Numbered from the stretch's first letter, positions 1 to 9,294 are shown. The stretch is DNA of 64,000 nt from Acidobacteriota bacterium (GCA_028875725.1 JAPPCR010000006.1:627786-691785), one strand, 5' to 3'. Notes: generated from the sequence alone by a model not told the origin. Numbers and translations: made by a program.

Positions 1-908
1 TGGAAGTCCTCGTCGTTGGTCTGGCTGCCGTGCTGCTGGACGGTCAGCCAGATGTCGTCGAGCTGTCCCTTGCGGAACTGGAGCAGGGCGGCGTTGCGGT
101 CGCTGTGGGTAGTGATGGCCTGGCGGCGGATCGGCGGCTTGTCGTGGTGGTAGTCCTCCCAGCGTTCGACGACCACGCGGTCGGCGTGGATCCACTCGAC
201 GAAGCGGAACGGCCCGTTGCCGATGCCGAGTTCCCGCAGGTAGCGGTTGTAGTAGGGGCTGGTGCGCAGGGTCGGATCGGCCGCGCGCTCCTCGGGGTTG
301 TTCAGGATGTGGGCGGGGACGATGGGGAAGTAGAGGTTGTCGATGCGGAGCGCCGAGACCTGGCGGTGGACGACGTCGAAGGTGATGTCGTCGATGATGC
401 GGATCTCCTCGATCTCGGCCGCCTTGTACTTGTAGTCGACCGCCGGCACGTTGTCGTCGGCGATCGCCTCCAGGGAAAAGCGGACGTCTTCGGAGGTGAC
501 CGGCGCGCCGTCGTGCCAGCGCATGCCGGCGTGAAGCTTGATGCGGTGGACGAGGCCGCCCTCCAGCTCCTCGACCTCGTCCACCATCGCCGGGTTCCAC
601 TCCGCGGTCAGGTCCGGAGCGCGGTGAGCGATCGGATCGAACAGCAGGCGGTAGAGGAAGCCGTCGGTCCAGGCGCGGATGAACAGGGGATTGAGCGAGG
701 TCGGCTGGTCGAGCGAGTAGCGGTTGATCGTCGCCTCGGTGTCGGCCCGCTCCGGGTCGAACGGCGCGAACAGCGAATCCGGGTTGGTGATCGGATCGGC
801 GCCCGGGTCGTAGTCGAACATCGCGCTTCGGGCCGGTGCGGCGGGGTGGCCCAGGCAGCCCGTCACCAGCAGGGCGGCGAGGCCGGCCGTGGCGAGGCGA
901 ATGATCAT
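1..908 (-). CDS. Peptide ABC transporter substrate-binding lipoprotein (SBP_bac_5 family), C-terminus cut by window edge
   Basis: Extracytoplasmic solute-binding lipoprotein of the OppA/DppA (SBP_bac_5) type, expected to deliver oligopeptides or similar ligands to an inner-membrane ABC permease. The visible 302 codons begin with a lipoprotein signal ending in LLVTGC (Cys18 as acylation site). They then show the family hallmarks: a line-up stretch around YSLDQPTSLNPLF, and GMRWHDGAPVTSEDVRFS, which matches the family segment W-x-D-G-x-P-(V/L)-T-A-x-D-V. The start is ATG 908, which overlaps the stop of the upstream thiolase-like gene as ATGA, so the two are translationally coupled. A second in-frame ATG lies at 914. 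Permease and ATPase genes, if linked, lie left of the window. The family call is secure; the substrate is not. Confidence 0.88.
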   Translation of the reverse strand, partial: MIIRLATAGLAALLVTGCLGHPAAPARSAMFDYDPGADPITNPDSLFAPFDPERADTEATINRYSLDQPTSLNPLFIRAWTDGFLYRLLFDPIAHRAPDLTAEWNPAMVDEVEELEGGLVHRIKLHAGMRWHDGAPVTSEDVRFSLEAIADDNVPAVDYKYKAAEIEEIRIIDDITFDVVHRQVSALRIDNLYFPIVPAHILNNPEERAADPTLRTSPYYNRYLRELGIGNGPFRFVEWIHADRVVVERWEDYHHDKPPIRRQAITTHSDRNAALLQFRKGQLDDIWLTVQQHGSQTNDEDF

Positions 909-2437
909 CGGCATTCGGCGGCGCCGCCGCCGTCGAGTTGGACTGGTCGGCCGCAGAACTCCTGCGCGCACATGTCGCGCAGCGTGTCCCGATCTTCGAC
1001 GTTGGCCCAGCTCCTCCGGCCGTCCGGCAGGCGGCAGGCCAGGTGGGCGACGGTGGGTTCGAAGCTCGGAGCTTCGCGCTCGCCGTAGGTCGAACGGTAC
1101 GAGGTCGACTTCGCGCTGCCGCCGCCGAACATGACCGCGTAGGACTCGATCTCGGCGGGACCTGAGTAGTTGGCCACGGCCTCGCGCTTCGGCAGCGCGT
1201 GGACTTCCGCGGTCAGGTCCTCGTGGCGGTAGGGCGTGGCCGGCTCGTCCGTGGAGTAAACGCCGAAGGAGTGCTTGGTCAGCATGCCGCCGTTCGCGGT
1301 CACCAGGGCCCGGCCGCCGTCCGTCTCCCGCAGCAACTCCGCGGTCCGCGCGATCGAGTGCATCACGTAGCTGTTGAGCGGCCCGCCGCCGAACGTCAGG
1401 CCGCCGGTGACGGAGAGCGGACGCTCGAGGTCGAGGTCGAGTTCCCGGGCCGCGACCTGCACGGCGCTGGGGAAGCAACTGTAGAGATCGATGAAGTCGA
1501 GGTCCGCGACCTCGACCCCGCCGAGTTCCAGGGCCCGCTGTCCGGCCAGCTGGATCGCCGGCGAGGAATGGAGGTTGTCGCGCTCAGAGACGAAGTAGTG
1601 GTCGACGGCGTCCGTGCCGCTCAGGGGGAAGACCATCTTCGACTCCGGCACGCCGAGCGACCGCGCGAGATTGAGCGAACAGAGGACGACCGCCGCCGCC
1701 ATGTCGACCCGCATGTTCGCGTTCATCAGCTTCGTGTAGGGGTAGGTCACGGCGCGGTTGGCCGGCGACACCGTGCCGATGTCGCCGGCGGTCAGTGGCT
1801 TCCTGATCCAGGCGTTCGGGTTGCCCTGCGCCACCCGGTTGAAGCCTGCCCAGAGCTCGGCGATGCGGGCGCGGTGCTTCTCCACGGTTTCGCCGTTCCG
1901 GCGCCGCAGCGCGATCTCGAACAGGGAGTAGTACTGAACCGCCTGCTGGATGCCGCGGTCCATCTCCATCTCGTGCCGGGTCCAGCGGGTGTCGCCGTAG
2001 CTGGCGTCCGGGAGCTTCACCGGATCGTCGTCCTCGAGCCAGTCGAGTTCCAGTCCCGCTTTCGCGGCCCGGCCCATCGTCCTGCCGCATTCGGCCGAAC
2101 AGAGCACGATCGCTTCGCGTCGGCCGCTCTGGATGTCGAGTGCGCTCTCGTTGACCACCGCCTGCACCTGGTTGCCGCTGACCACCGACAGGCCGGTTTC
2201 GGCGCCGGGCATGTCCAGCGCTTCGGCAACCATGAGCGCGGGGTTTCGGTAGCCCCAGACGCCCTTCATCGCGCGCACCGAGTCGATCCGCTGTCGCAGG
2301 TCGCCCGCTCCCGCATCCTCGAGGGCGTTGTCCACGGCTTCGACCATCAACTTGATCGGTGGCCGGGCCTCGGCCGGATCGTCGACACGTTGGAGCACCT
2401 GGGAGAGGCCGATCAGTACGGGTGTGCGTTGGCTCAT
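905..2437 (-). CDS. Thiolase-like acetyl-CoA acetyltransferase (TLP1-type, extra C-terminal domain)
   Basis: 510-residue thiolase-fold protein (MSQRTPVLIG...), about 110 residues longer than ordinary degradative thiolases. That length matches thiolase-like proteins of type 1 with an added C-terminal domain. Visible family features are the N-terminal IGLSQV strand, a glycine-rich segment GGLTFGGGPLNSY, and the C-terminal NGGMLTKHSFGVYS motif, which supplies an active-site His region. It probably acts on acyl-CoA or acyl-thioester substrates; neither direction nor substrate can be read from sequence. ATG 2437 is chosen over an upstream in-frame start because the protein then begins with the conserved strand. 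Its last codon overlaps the start of the solute-binding lipoprotein (ATGA), so both sit in one minus-strand operon. Confidence 0.82.
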   Translation of the reverse strand: MSQRTPVLIGLSQVLQRVDDPAEARPPIKLMVEAVDNALEDAGAGDLRQRIDSVRAMKGVWGYRNPALMVAEALDMPGAETGLSVVSGNQVQAVVNESALDIQSGRREAIVLCSAECGRTMGRAAKAGLELDWLEDDDPVKLPDASYGDTRWTRHEMEMDRGIQQAVQYYSLFEIALRRRNGETVEKHRARIAELWAGFNRVAQGNPNAWIRKPLTAGDIGTVSPANRAVTYPYTKLMNANMRVDMAAAVVLCSLNLARSLGVPESKMVFPLSGTDAVDHYFVSERDNLHSSPAIQLAGQRALELGGVEVADLDFIDLYSCFPSAVQVAARELDLDLERPLSVTGGLTFGGGPLNSYVMHSIARTAELLRETDGGRALVTANGGMLTKHSFGVYSTDEPATPYRHEDLTAEVHALPKREAVANYSGPAEIESYAVMFGGGSAKSTSYRSTYGEREAPSFEPTVAHLACRLPDGRRSWANVEDRDTLRDMCAQEFCGRPVQLDGGGAAECR

Positions 2438-2570
2438 CGTGTGCTTGCCCTTGGGCTGGTCAGGCGCTGTCGAGTCGGGAACCGCGAGCGGCGAGTGTAG
2501 CTTGCCCGGCCTCACCGGAGGCCGCCGGGGGCTGCGCTAACGTAGCCGGGTCTCCTCACCGACCCGCCGC

Positions 2571-4358
2571 ATGCTCAACAAGCTCACGATCCGCAACTTC
2601 AAGCGCTTCGAGGAGGTCGAGATCGAGCTGGCCAGCGCGGTGGTGCTGATCGGCCCGAACAACTCGGGCAAGACCTCGGCGATGCAGGCGCTGGCGCTGT
2701 GGGACATCGGCCTGCGGCGGTGGCTGGAGCGGCGGTCGGGCGGCAGCGCGCCGGAGAAGCGGCCGGGGGTGACGGTCAACCGCCGCGACCTGGTGGCGAT
2801 ACCCGTTCCCAACGCCAACCTCCTGTGGCGGGATCTGCACACGCGCCACGTCCACACCGTCGACGGCCGGCAGCGGACCGACAACGTCTGCATCGACGTG
2901 GTCGTCGAGGGCACGAGTTCCGGGCCGCCGGCCGACGGCGACCCGGAGCAGGACGCTGCCGAGGCCGGAGGGGCTGGTGTAGCCGGGCGTGCCTGGAAGT
3001 GCGGGCTCGAGTTCGACTACGCGAACCAGGAGTCCTTCTACTGCCGGCCGTTGCGGCTCGAACGGGGCCCGTCGCCGCCGCGGATGCCGGTGCCGGAGGA
3101 GGCCATGGCAGTGAAGGTCGCCTACCTGCCGCCGATGTCGGGCATGGCGTCGGCGGAAACGCGCCTCGACCCGGGGTCGATCAACGTCCGGATCGGCGAG
3201 GGCCGCACGGCCGAAGTGCTGCGCAACCTCTGCTTCCGGATCCATGGCGAGAGCCCGGACGTCTGGGCCGACCTGAAGGAACGGATCGACCGGCTGTTCG
3301 GCGTCGAACTGGACGAGCCGCTCTACGTCGAGGAGCGCGGCGAGATCACGATGCGTTACCGGGAACGGGGCATCTGGCTCGACCTCTCCTCCAGCGGCCG
3401 GGGGCTCCAGCAGACTCTGCTCATCCTCGCCTACCTGTACTCGAACCCCGGCGCGATCCTGCTTCTCGACGAGCCGGACGCCCACCTGGAGATTCTCCGC
3501 CAGCGGGAGATCTACGCGCTCGTCCGTGAACTCGCGACCGAGAACGGCAGCCAGATCGTGGCCGCCAGCCACTCCGAGGTGCTGCTCGCGGAAGCGGCCG
3601 GGACGGACACGGTGATCGCCTTCGTGGGCAAGCCGCACCGGATCGACGACGGCGGCAGCCAGGTCGCCAAGGCGCTGTCGCGGATCGGCTTCAACCAGTA
3701 CCTCCAGGCGGAACTGGTCGGTTGGGTGCTCTATCTCGAGGGGTCGACGGACCTCTCGATCCTCAAGGCCTTCGCCCGGCGTCTTGGTCACGAAGCCGCC
3801 GCGACGGCGCTCGAGCGACCCTTCGTGCAGTACGTCGGCGACCGGCTCTCGAGCGCCGAACTCCACTTCCACGGTCTGCGCGAAGCCTGCCCGGGCCTTC
3901 GCGGCATCGCGCTGCTCGACAAGCTGCCGGAGAAGGTGGGCGCGGATGACGGGCTGGAGCGGCAGGCCTGGCGCAAGCGGGAGATCGAGAACTACCTGTG
4001 CTCGCGGACGGCCCTCGAGGGTTGGGCCGCCGACAGCGCCCGGCGAGAGGCGTCCGGCCCGCTGTTCGAGGAGGCCGAGGCCGAGCGCCGCGTCGAGGCG
4101 ATGCGGGCTTCGATCGCGGAGGTCGAGGGAGCCTCGGCGGAGAGCGGTGGGCCGTCGCCGTGGGACGACGGAGCGAAGGCCAGCGCGGACCTCATGGCGC
4201 CGCTGTTCGAGGTCTACGCCCGCCGGCTCGGTCAGGCGAACCTGATGTCGAAGGCGAACTTCCACCGGCTGGCCGAGTTCGTGCCGGAAGACGAGATCGA
4301 TCCGGAAGTCGTGGAGAAGCTGGACGCCATCGCGCGCGTCGCGGCGGCCGGCTCGTGA
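2571..4358 (+). CDS. OLD-like AAA ATPase with C-terminal TOPRIM region
   Basis: 595-residue SMC/RecF-like ATPase fused to a TOPRIM-type region, the architecture of OLD-family nucleases. Walker A GPNNSGKT is at residues 28-35, an ABC-type signature SSSGRGLQQ lies near 280, and Walker B LLLDEPDAHL is near 295. The TOPRIM region starts around residue 380 with LYLEGSTD, carrying the expected Glu, followed by GIALLDK near 447 and the conserved WRKREIENYL segment. The second acidic residue of the usual D-x-D motif is not seen (D-K-L instead), so nuclease activity is uncertain. No UvrD-like helicase partner is adjacent, so it resembles a stand-alone (class 1) OLD rather than a Gabija pair. The sulfatase gene starts inside its stop codon (GTGA). 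Function could be repair or phage defence; unproven. Confidence 0.8.
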   Translation: MLNKLTIRNFKRFEEVEIELASAVVLIGPNNSGKTSAMQALALWDIGLRRWLERRSGGSAPEKRPGVTVNRRDLVAIPVPNANLLWRDLHTRHVHTVDGRQRTDNVCIDVVVEGTSSGPPADGDPEQDAAEAGGAGVAGRAWKCGLEFDYANQESFYCRPLRLERGPSPPRMPVPEEAMAVKVAYLPPMSGMASAETRLDPGSINVRIGEGRTAEVLRNLCFRIHGESPDVWADLKERIDRLFGVELDEPLYVEERGEITMRYRERGIWLDLSSSGRGLQQTLLILAYLYSNPGAILLLDEPDAHLEILRQREIYALVRELATENGSQIVAASHSEVLLAEAAGTDTVIAFVGKPHRIDDGGSQVAKALSRIGFNQYLQAELVGWVLYLEGSTDLSILKAFARRLGHEAAATALERPFVQYVGDRLSSAELHFHGLREACPGLRGIALLDKLPEKVGADDGLERQAWRKREIENYLCSRTALEGWAADSARREASGPLFEEAEAERRVEAMRASIAEVEGASAESGGPSPWDDGAKASADLMAPLFEVYARRLGQANLMSKANFHRLAEFVPEDEIDPEVVEKLDAIARVAAAGS

Positions 4359-5854
4359 AGGTCTCTGCCATGTTGGCGCCCGTCGCGCTTCTGGCCCTGC
4401 TCGGCTGTGCGCCGCCAGCGGCCGACGAAACCGGCGCCGATGCCGAGCCCCAGGCGCCGCGGCCGAACATCCTGTTCCTCTTCGCCGACGACCAGCGCGC
4501 CGACACGATCGGCGCCTGGGGCAACGACCTGATCGACACCCCGAACCTGGATCGCCTGGTGGCCGAGGGCTGGAGCTTCCGGCGCAACTACGTCTTCGGC
4601 TCGAACAGCGGCGCCGTCTGCGTGCCGAGCCGGGCGATGGTGCTGACCGGACGAAGCTGGATGCGCTCGCCGAACAGGATGGAGGGCGTGCCGACCCTGC
4701 CCCGGTTGCTCGAGTCCGCGGGCTACCGCACGTTCATCACGGGCAAGTGGCACAACGGCGAAGAGGCGCTGCTGCGCGCCTTCGATCGCGGCACGGCGAT
4801 CTACCTGGGCGGCATGGCGGATCACACGCAGACCGAGGTCCAGGACATCGAGAACGGCGGCATGGTGCGCCGGCGGGTGGGGGAGGGGTTCTCCAGCGAG
4901 CTCTTCGCCGACGCCGTGATCGAGTTTCTTGACGAGCAGGCCGCGGCGGAGGCGAGCGGCGAACCGGGGCATCCGTTCTTTGCCTACGTGCCCTTCACGG
5001 CGCCTCACGATCCCCGCCAACCGCCGCCCGAGTACCGGGAGCGCTACTACCAGCGCAACCTGCCGCTGCCCGCCAACTACATGCCGCAGCACCCGTTCGA
5101 CAACGGCGCCCTGATCCTCCGCGACGAGAACCTGGCCGCCTGGCCACGCACGGAGGACGTGATCCGCGACCAGCTCGCCGAGTACTACGGCCTGATCACC
5201 CACCTCGACGACCAGGTGGGCCGCATCCTCGCCAGGCTCGACGAGAACGGCCAGGCCGGGAACACGATCGTCGTCTACGCCGCCGATCATGGGCTGTCGG
5301 TCGGCAGCCACGGGTTGCTGGGCAAGCAGAACCTGTACGAACACTCCATGCGCTGCCCGCTGATCATTCGCGGCCCGGGCATCCCCCACGGAACGACCGA
5401 CGCCTTCACCTACCTCTACGACCTCTTCCCGACCCTGCTCGCACGGGGCGCCGTCGCGGAACCGCCGGGAATCGACGGCCGCGACCTGACTCCCCTCTGG
5501 TCCGGCGGGGACCCGACCTGGCGAAAGAGCCTCTTCCTGCCTTACCGGGACGTGATGCGCGCGGTGCGCGACGACCGCTACAAGCTGATCGTGTACCCCA
5601 ACGTGAACCACCGCCAGTTATTCGATCTCTCCGAAGACCCCGACGAACTGACGAACCTCATCGCCGATCGCGACCACGTGGAAACCGCGGCCCTCCTCGA
5701 AGCCCTCCTCGAAGGCTGGCAAACCGCCATGGGCGACACCGTGCCGCTTTCCGTTCCCGACCCGGTGCCCCTACGCCGCGATCTCACCGGCACCGAACGC
5801 GAACCCGACCGCTGGCAGCCGGAGTGGATCGTGGAGAAGTACTTCGACGACTAG
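4355..5854 (+). CDS. Sulfatase, exported lipoprotein
   Basis: 499-residue formylglycine-dependent sulfatase. The signature C-x-P-S-R is present as CVPSR at about Cys89, the residue converted to formylglycine by a separate maturase; LTGR follows as usual. Metal-binding features are LFADDQRADT near the N-terminus and AADHG near residue 310. The N-terminus MKVSAMLAPVALLALLGC is a lipoprotein signal, so the enzyme is likely anchored outside the cytoplasm and desulfates environmental esters. GTG 4355 overlaps the previous stop (GTGA); an in-frame ATG at 4370 would still keep the signal. The gene converges on the enoyl-CoA hydratase gene with one base between stops. Its substrate (choline sulfate, polysaccharide or aryl ester) cannot be assigned. 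Confidence 0.9.
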   Translation: MKVSAMLAPVALLALLGCAPPAADETGADAEPQAPRPNILFLFADDQRADTIGAWGNDLIDTPNLDRLVAEGWSFRRNYVFGSNSGAVCVPSRAMVLTGRSWMRSPNRMEGVPTLPRLLESAGYRTFITGKWHNGEEALLRAFDRGTAIYLGGMADHTQTEVQDIENGGMVRRRVGEGFSSELFADAVIEFLDEQAAAEASGEPGHPFFAYVPFTAPHDPRQPPPEYRERYYQRNLPLPANYMPQHPFDNGALILRDENLAAWPRTEDVIRDQLAEYYGLITHLDDQVGRILARLDENGQAGNTIVVYAADHGLSVGSHGLLGKQNLYEHSMRCPLIIRGPGIPHGTTDAFTYLYDLFPTLLARGAVAEPPGIDGRDLTPLWSGGDPTWRKSLFLPYRDVMRAVRDDRYKLIVYPNVNHRQLFDLSEDPDELTNLIADRDHVETAALLEALLEGWQTAMGDTVPLSVPDPVPLRRDLTGTEREPDRWQPEWIVEKYFDD

Positions 5855-5855
5855 G

Positions 5856-6629
5856 TCAGCGGGCGTCTTCGGCCTGCGCGCGGCCGCGGGCGCGGATGCC
5901 GGCGAGTCGTTCGCCGACTTCTTCGGGCTTTGGCCCCCGGTACATGCGGTTGACCTCGACTTCGTAGTCCATCGCGTCGCCGAGGGTCAGGTCGAAGCCG
6001 CGGTCGATCATCCGCTTGTACTGGAACATCACGTCTCGCTGGCAGGTCAGCATGTCGGTCGCGAGCTCGCGGCAGGTGGGCAGGAGGTCCTCCCGCGGCA
6101 CGATCCGGTTGACCAGGCCCCACTCGCAGGCACGCTCGGCTGAAAGGTAGTTGCCGGTGAGCGAGAGTTCCTTGGCCCGGCCCGGGCCGATGGCTCGCGA
6201 CAGCCGCGCGGAGAGGCCCCAGCCGGAGAGCAGGCCGACGCGGGCGTGGGTGTCGGCGAAGCGGGCCTCCGGGGCCGCGATCAACAGGTCGCAGGAGAGG
6301 GCGATCTCGAAGCCGCCGGTCACCGCGATGCCGTTGATCGCGCCGATCACGGGCTGATGGAGCGAGCGGAGCAGCTTCGGCGGATCGGCGATGGCCCGGC
6401 GTTTCCGGTTCGGATCGCTCATCTCCTTCAGGTCCAGGCCGGCGCAGAAGGCGCGGCCGGCGCCGGTCAGGATGACCACGCCGACTTCCTCGTCGTGATG
6501 GAGGTCTTCGATCGCCTCGGCGAGGTCGTTGCGTAGCTCCTCGGAAAGGGCGTTCAGCACGCCTGGGCGGTTCAACGTGAGGGTGGCGATGCCGTCGGAC
6601 TTGGCGACGAGAAGAACCGGCTCGGTCAT
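5856..6629 (-). CDS. Enoyl-CoA hydratase/isomerase family protein
   Basis: 257-residue crotonase-fold protein, normal length for the family. It shows the CoA-binding and oxyanion-hole segments AFCAGLDLKEM (about residues 60-70) and NGIAVTGGFEIALSCDLLIA (about 99-118). The Glu of GGFE is in the region of the first catalytic Glu of true hydratases; the second is not clearly recognisable, so hydratase, isomerase and hydrolase functions all remain possible. ATG 6629 is preceded by AAGGAGA about 9 nt upstream. It is transcribed alone toward the sulfatase gene and diverges from the gamma-glutamyltransferase-like gene across 83 bp. Confidence 0.9.
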   Translation of the reverse strand: MTEPVLLVAKSDGIATLTLNRPGVLNALSEELRNDLAEAIEDLHHDEEVGVVILTGAGRAFCAGLDLKEMSDPNRKRRAIADPPKLLRSLHQPVIGAINGIAVTGGFEIALSCDLLIAAPEARFADTHARVGLLSGWGLSARLSRAIGPGRAKELSLTGNYLSAERACEWGLVNRIVPREDLLPTCRELATDMLTCQRDVMFQYKRMIDRGFDLTLGDAMDYEVEVNRMYRGPKPEEVGERLAGIRARGRAQAEDAR

Positions 6630-6712
6630 TACTCGAACTCTCCTTGTTCGTGGGACGGGTGGGGCATCTTACGCGGTAACCTGTTCCCCCTACTTGCGCG
6701 AGGGAGGCTGCG

Positions 6713-8497
6713 ATGGGAAGAGGACTCGTTGAGGGGCCGGACCTGACTCTGAATCGGCGGACCCTGCTCGCCGCCGCGGCCGGTGGCGCGGCGATGGCGA
6801 TGGGTTGCGGACCGGGATCGGAAACCGCGAGCTCCGCCCCGGTTGCCGTGAACGGCTGGACGCCGCCCGACGATGAGCGGCGGCAGGCTCTCGTGTCGAC
6901 GGCGCGCTTCGGACCCAAGCAGGCGGTCCGGAGCGCAAACGGCATCGCGATCTGCACACATCCGCTGGCGTCCGCCGCCGCGGCCGACATGCTCGCCCTG
7001 GGCGGCAACGCCTGCGACGGTGTGATGGCCGCCAGCATCGCCCAGGCCGTCGTCGAGCCGCACATGACGACCCTGTCGGGCTGCCTGTCGATGCTCTACT
7101 ACGAGGCCGCCTCCGGGGAGTACACCTACGTCAACGGGATGATGGCGGCGCCTCAGGCGGTGCCGGACGTGCGGAACATGGACGTGGCCGAGTTCGGGGC
7201 CTTGATGACGAAGACGGACGGCACCCTCTGCTTCGTGCCGGGCTTCTGGGGCGGCTTCGAGGCCGGGCTCGACCGCCACGGCCGGCTGCCGCGGCCCACC
7301 GTGATGGCGCCGGCGATCCACTACGCCCGCCACGGCTTCGAGATTCACCCCTTCCTCTGGGGCGAGATGTTCGTCGAGTCGGCGGTGCTGGGCCGGGAGC
7401 CCTTCAGCCGGGAGATCTACTTCAACGGCAGCACGCTGCGCGACATCGGCGACAAGCTGGTGCAGAGCGCCCTCGCTGACACGCTCGAGCGGCTCGCCGA
7501 AGAAGGCGGCGACCACTTCTACAGGGGCGAGTTCGGCCGCCGCTACGCCGAAACGGTACAGGCGAAGGGCGGCCTGATCACCGCCGACGACATGGCGGCC
7601 TACGAGGCGTTCTGGGACGAGCCGGTGATGGGCACGTACCGCGACTATGGTGTGGTCGGCTCGCCGGCGCCGGACTTCGGCGGCCAGGCCCTGGTCGAGA
7701 TCATGAACATGGTCGAGCTGCTCGACCTCCAGCGGACGGGCCCGGCCTTCGAGTCCGGCGAGACGACGCTCAGGATGATGCAGATCATCGGCCGGGTGTA
7801 CGCCGACGCGGTAGGCGGGCGTTTCGACGGCACCCTGCCCGGCGTGGAGCGGGCGATCTCGAAGGAGTACGCGGCTGAGCGGTTCGCCGCTCTCGAGGGC
7901 AAGCCGGCCAGCCCCAGCGACCGGTACGAGGCATTGGGCGTGGTGCCGCCTCCTCCGCCGGGCTCGAACCACGTCACGGTGGTCGACGCCGCGGGCAACG
8001 TCGCCACCGTGCTGCACTCGGTCATGTCGATGCCGTTCAGGACCGGCATCTACGTCGACGGCGTCTACGCCTGCGCCTCAGGCGTCCACCTCGGCTCCGG
8101 TCCGGTCGAGCCGGGAGGGCGGGCGCACGCGCGCATCTGCCCGAACATCTTCACCAGGGACGGCAAGCCGGTGCTCGCCTCCGGATCACCGAGCGTGTCG
8201 CTGACCGAGAACATTGTCCAGAACTCGGTCAACCTGCTGGACTTCGGCCTCGACCTCGAGAGTTCGGTCCACAAGCCGCGGTTCGGCGGTTCATCGATGG
8301 GCGTGCCCGGTGCGCTGATCGTCGAAGCCGACCTGCCGGGCGATCCGGTGCGGCTGCTCGAGGAAGCCGGCCAGACGGTCGAGGTCGTGAATCCCTGGAA
8401 CTGGCTGTGCGGTTCGTTCGAGGGCGTTCTGATCGAGGAGGATGGCGCCATCGCCTGCGGCGACCCGAGGCGGACGGCGCAGGCGGTCGCCGTTTGA
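6713..8497 (+). CDS. Gamma-glutamyltransferase family (Ntn-hydrolase) protein, Tat/lipoprotein signal
   Basis: 594-residue protein of the GGT Ntn-hydrolase family. The N-terminus has a twin-arginine stretch (NRRTLL), a hydrophobic run and a lipobox ending AMGC, suggesting Tat export and lipidation. The body shows GGT features: GGNACDG near residue 100, MTTLSGC near 120, and NHVTVVDAAGNVA at the autoprocessing site. In typical GGTs the nucleophile is the first Thr of TTH; here the aligned residue appears to be Ser418 (GSNH), so self-cleavage and transferase activity are uncertain. A GGGAGG lies 5 nt before ATG 6713. The stop overlaps a TTG start of modA (TTGA), so it heads a four-gene operon with molybdate uptake. 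It may act on glutathione or gamma-glutamyl compounds, or be a non-enzymatic relative. Confidence 0.82.
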   Translation: MGRGLVEGPDLTLNRRTLLAAAAGGAAMAMGCGPGSETASSAPVAVNGWTPPDDERRQALVSTARFGPKQAVRSANGIAICTHPLASAAAADMLALGGNACDGVMAASIAQAVVEPHMTTLSGCLSMLYYEAASGEYTYVNGMMAAPQAVPDVRNMDVAEFGALMTKTDGTLCFVPGFWGGFEAGLDRHGRLPRPTVMAPAIHYARHGFEIHPFLWGEMFVESAVLGREPFSREIYFNGSTLRDIGDKLVQSALADTLERLAEEGGDHFYRGEFGRRYAETVQAKGGLITADDMAAYEAFWDEPVMGTYRDYGVVGSPAPDFGGQALVEIMNMVELLDLQRTGPAFESGETTLRMMQIIGRVYADAVGGRFDGTLPGVERAISKEYAAERFAALEGKPASPSDRYEALGVVPPPPPGSNHVTVVDAAGNVATVLHSVMSMPFRTGIYVDGVYACASGVHLGSGPVEPGGRAHARICPNIFTRDGKPVLASGSPSVSLTENIVQNSVNLLDFGLDLESSVHKPRFGGSSMGVPGALIVEADLPGDPVRLLEEAGQTVEVVNPWNWLCGSFEGVLIEEDGAIACGDPRRTAQAVAV

Positions 8498-9288
8498 GGG
8501 CTCTCCCCAGGGTCATCCCGGCGCTGGTCCTGGCCGCCGGGAGCGCCTTCGCTGGAGAAACGACGGTGGCGGTGGCGGCCAACGTCGCGGAGGTCGTCGA
8601 GACGCTCGCAGCCGACTTCGAGCAGCAGACCGGTCATCGGGTGACGGTTACCGTCGGCTCGACCGGCAAGCTCTACGCGCAGATCCTCCACGGTGCGCCT
8701 TTCGACTTGTTCCTGGCGGCGGACCAGGAGCGCCCGCGGCTGCTGGTGGAACAGGGGCTGGCTGTCGAGGACTCCCAGCGGACCTATGCGATCGGCCGGT
8801 TGGTGTTGTGGAGTTCCGATGCGGCGGAGCCGGTCGACGAAGGCGTGTTGAAGGGCGGCTCGTTCCGAAGGCTCGCGATCGCGAACCCGGACCTGGCGCC
8901 CTACGGCGCAGCGGCCCGGGAGACGCTCCGTGAGCTCGGCCTGTGGGAGAGCCTGCGGCCGAAGATCGTCCTCGGCGAGAACGTGGGGCAAGCCTTCGCC
9001 ATGGCGGCTTCGGGAAACGCGAAACTGGGCTTCGTGTCGCTGGCCTCGGTGCTCAGTCCGCGCAACGGACATGAGGGAAGCTACTGGGAGGTTCCAGAGC
9101 ATCTCCACACGCCGATCCGTCAGGACTCGGTTCTGCTCGACCGCGCCAGGGACAACCCGGCCGCCCGCGACTTCCACGAGTTCCTCAACACGCCGGTGGC
9201 GCTGGAGACCCTCGAGTCGTTCGGCTTCGTGCATAACGACCTGCCGCGCGTCCGGATGGCACGGGCGCTCGGGATCGAACGGCGCTGA
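8494..9288 (+). CDS. modA: Molybdate ABC transporter substrate-binding protein ModA
   Basis: Periplasmic molybdate/tungstate-binding protein, 264 residues. From TTG 8494 it has a clear signal peptide (MRALPRVIPALVLAAGSAFA) followed by TTVAVAANV, the usual mature start of ModA. GSTGKLYAQILHGAPFDLFL and LAADQERPRLLVEQG match the ligand-binding lobe of the family. TTG is chosen because it overlaps the preceding stop (TTGA) and begins exactly at the signal peptide; the only longer starts place an Arg-rich, out-of-character N-terminus before it. It is followed 6 bp later by modB and then modC, a complete Mo importer. No molybdoenzyme is encoded in the window. Confidence 0.9.
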   Translation: MRALPRVIPALVLAAGSAFAGETTVAVAANVAEVVETLAADFEQQTGHRVTVTVGSTGKLYAQILHGAPFDLFLAADQERPRLLVEQGLAVEDSQRTYAIGRLVLWSSDAAEPVDEGVLKGGSFRRLAIANPDLAPYGAAARETLRELGLWESLRPKIVLGENVGQAFAMAASGNAKLGFVSLASVLSPRNGHEGSYWEVPEHLHTPIRQDSVLLDRARDNPAARDFHEFLNTPVALETLESFGFVHNDLPRVRMARALGIERR

Positions 9289-9294
9289 CCTGAG

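Noticed and set aside
1199-2500. Plus-strand open frame over the thiolase-like gene
   Set aside because: The opposite strand encodes a clear thiolase-like protein in this segment; this frame has no motif.
2556-4265. Minus-strand open frame of about 570 codons
   Set aside because: Mirror of the OLD-like ATPase gene; it shows no domain of its own and is a typical GC-rich shadow.
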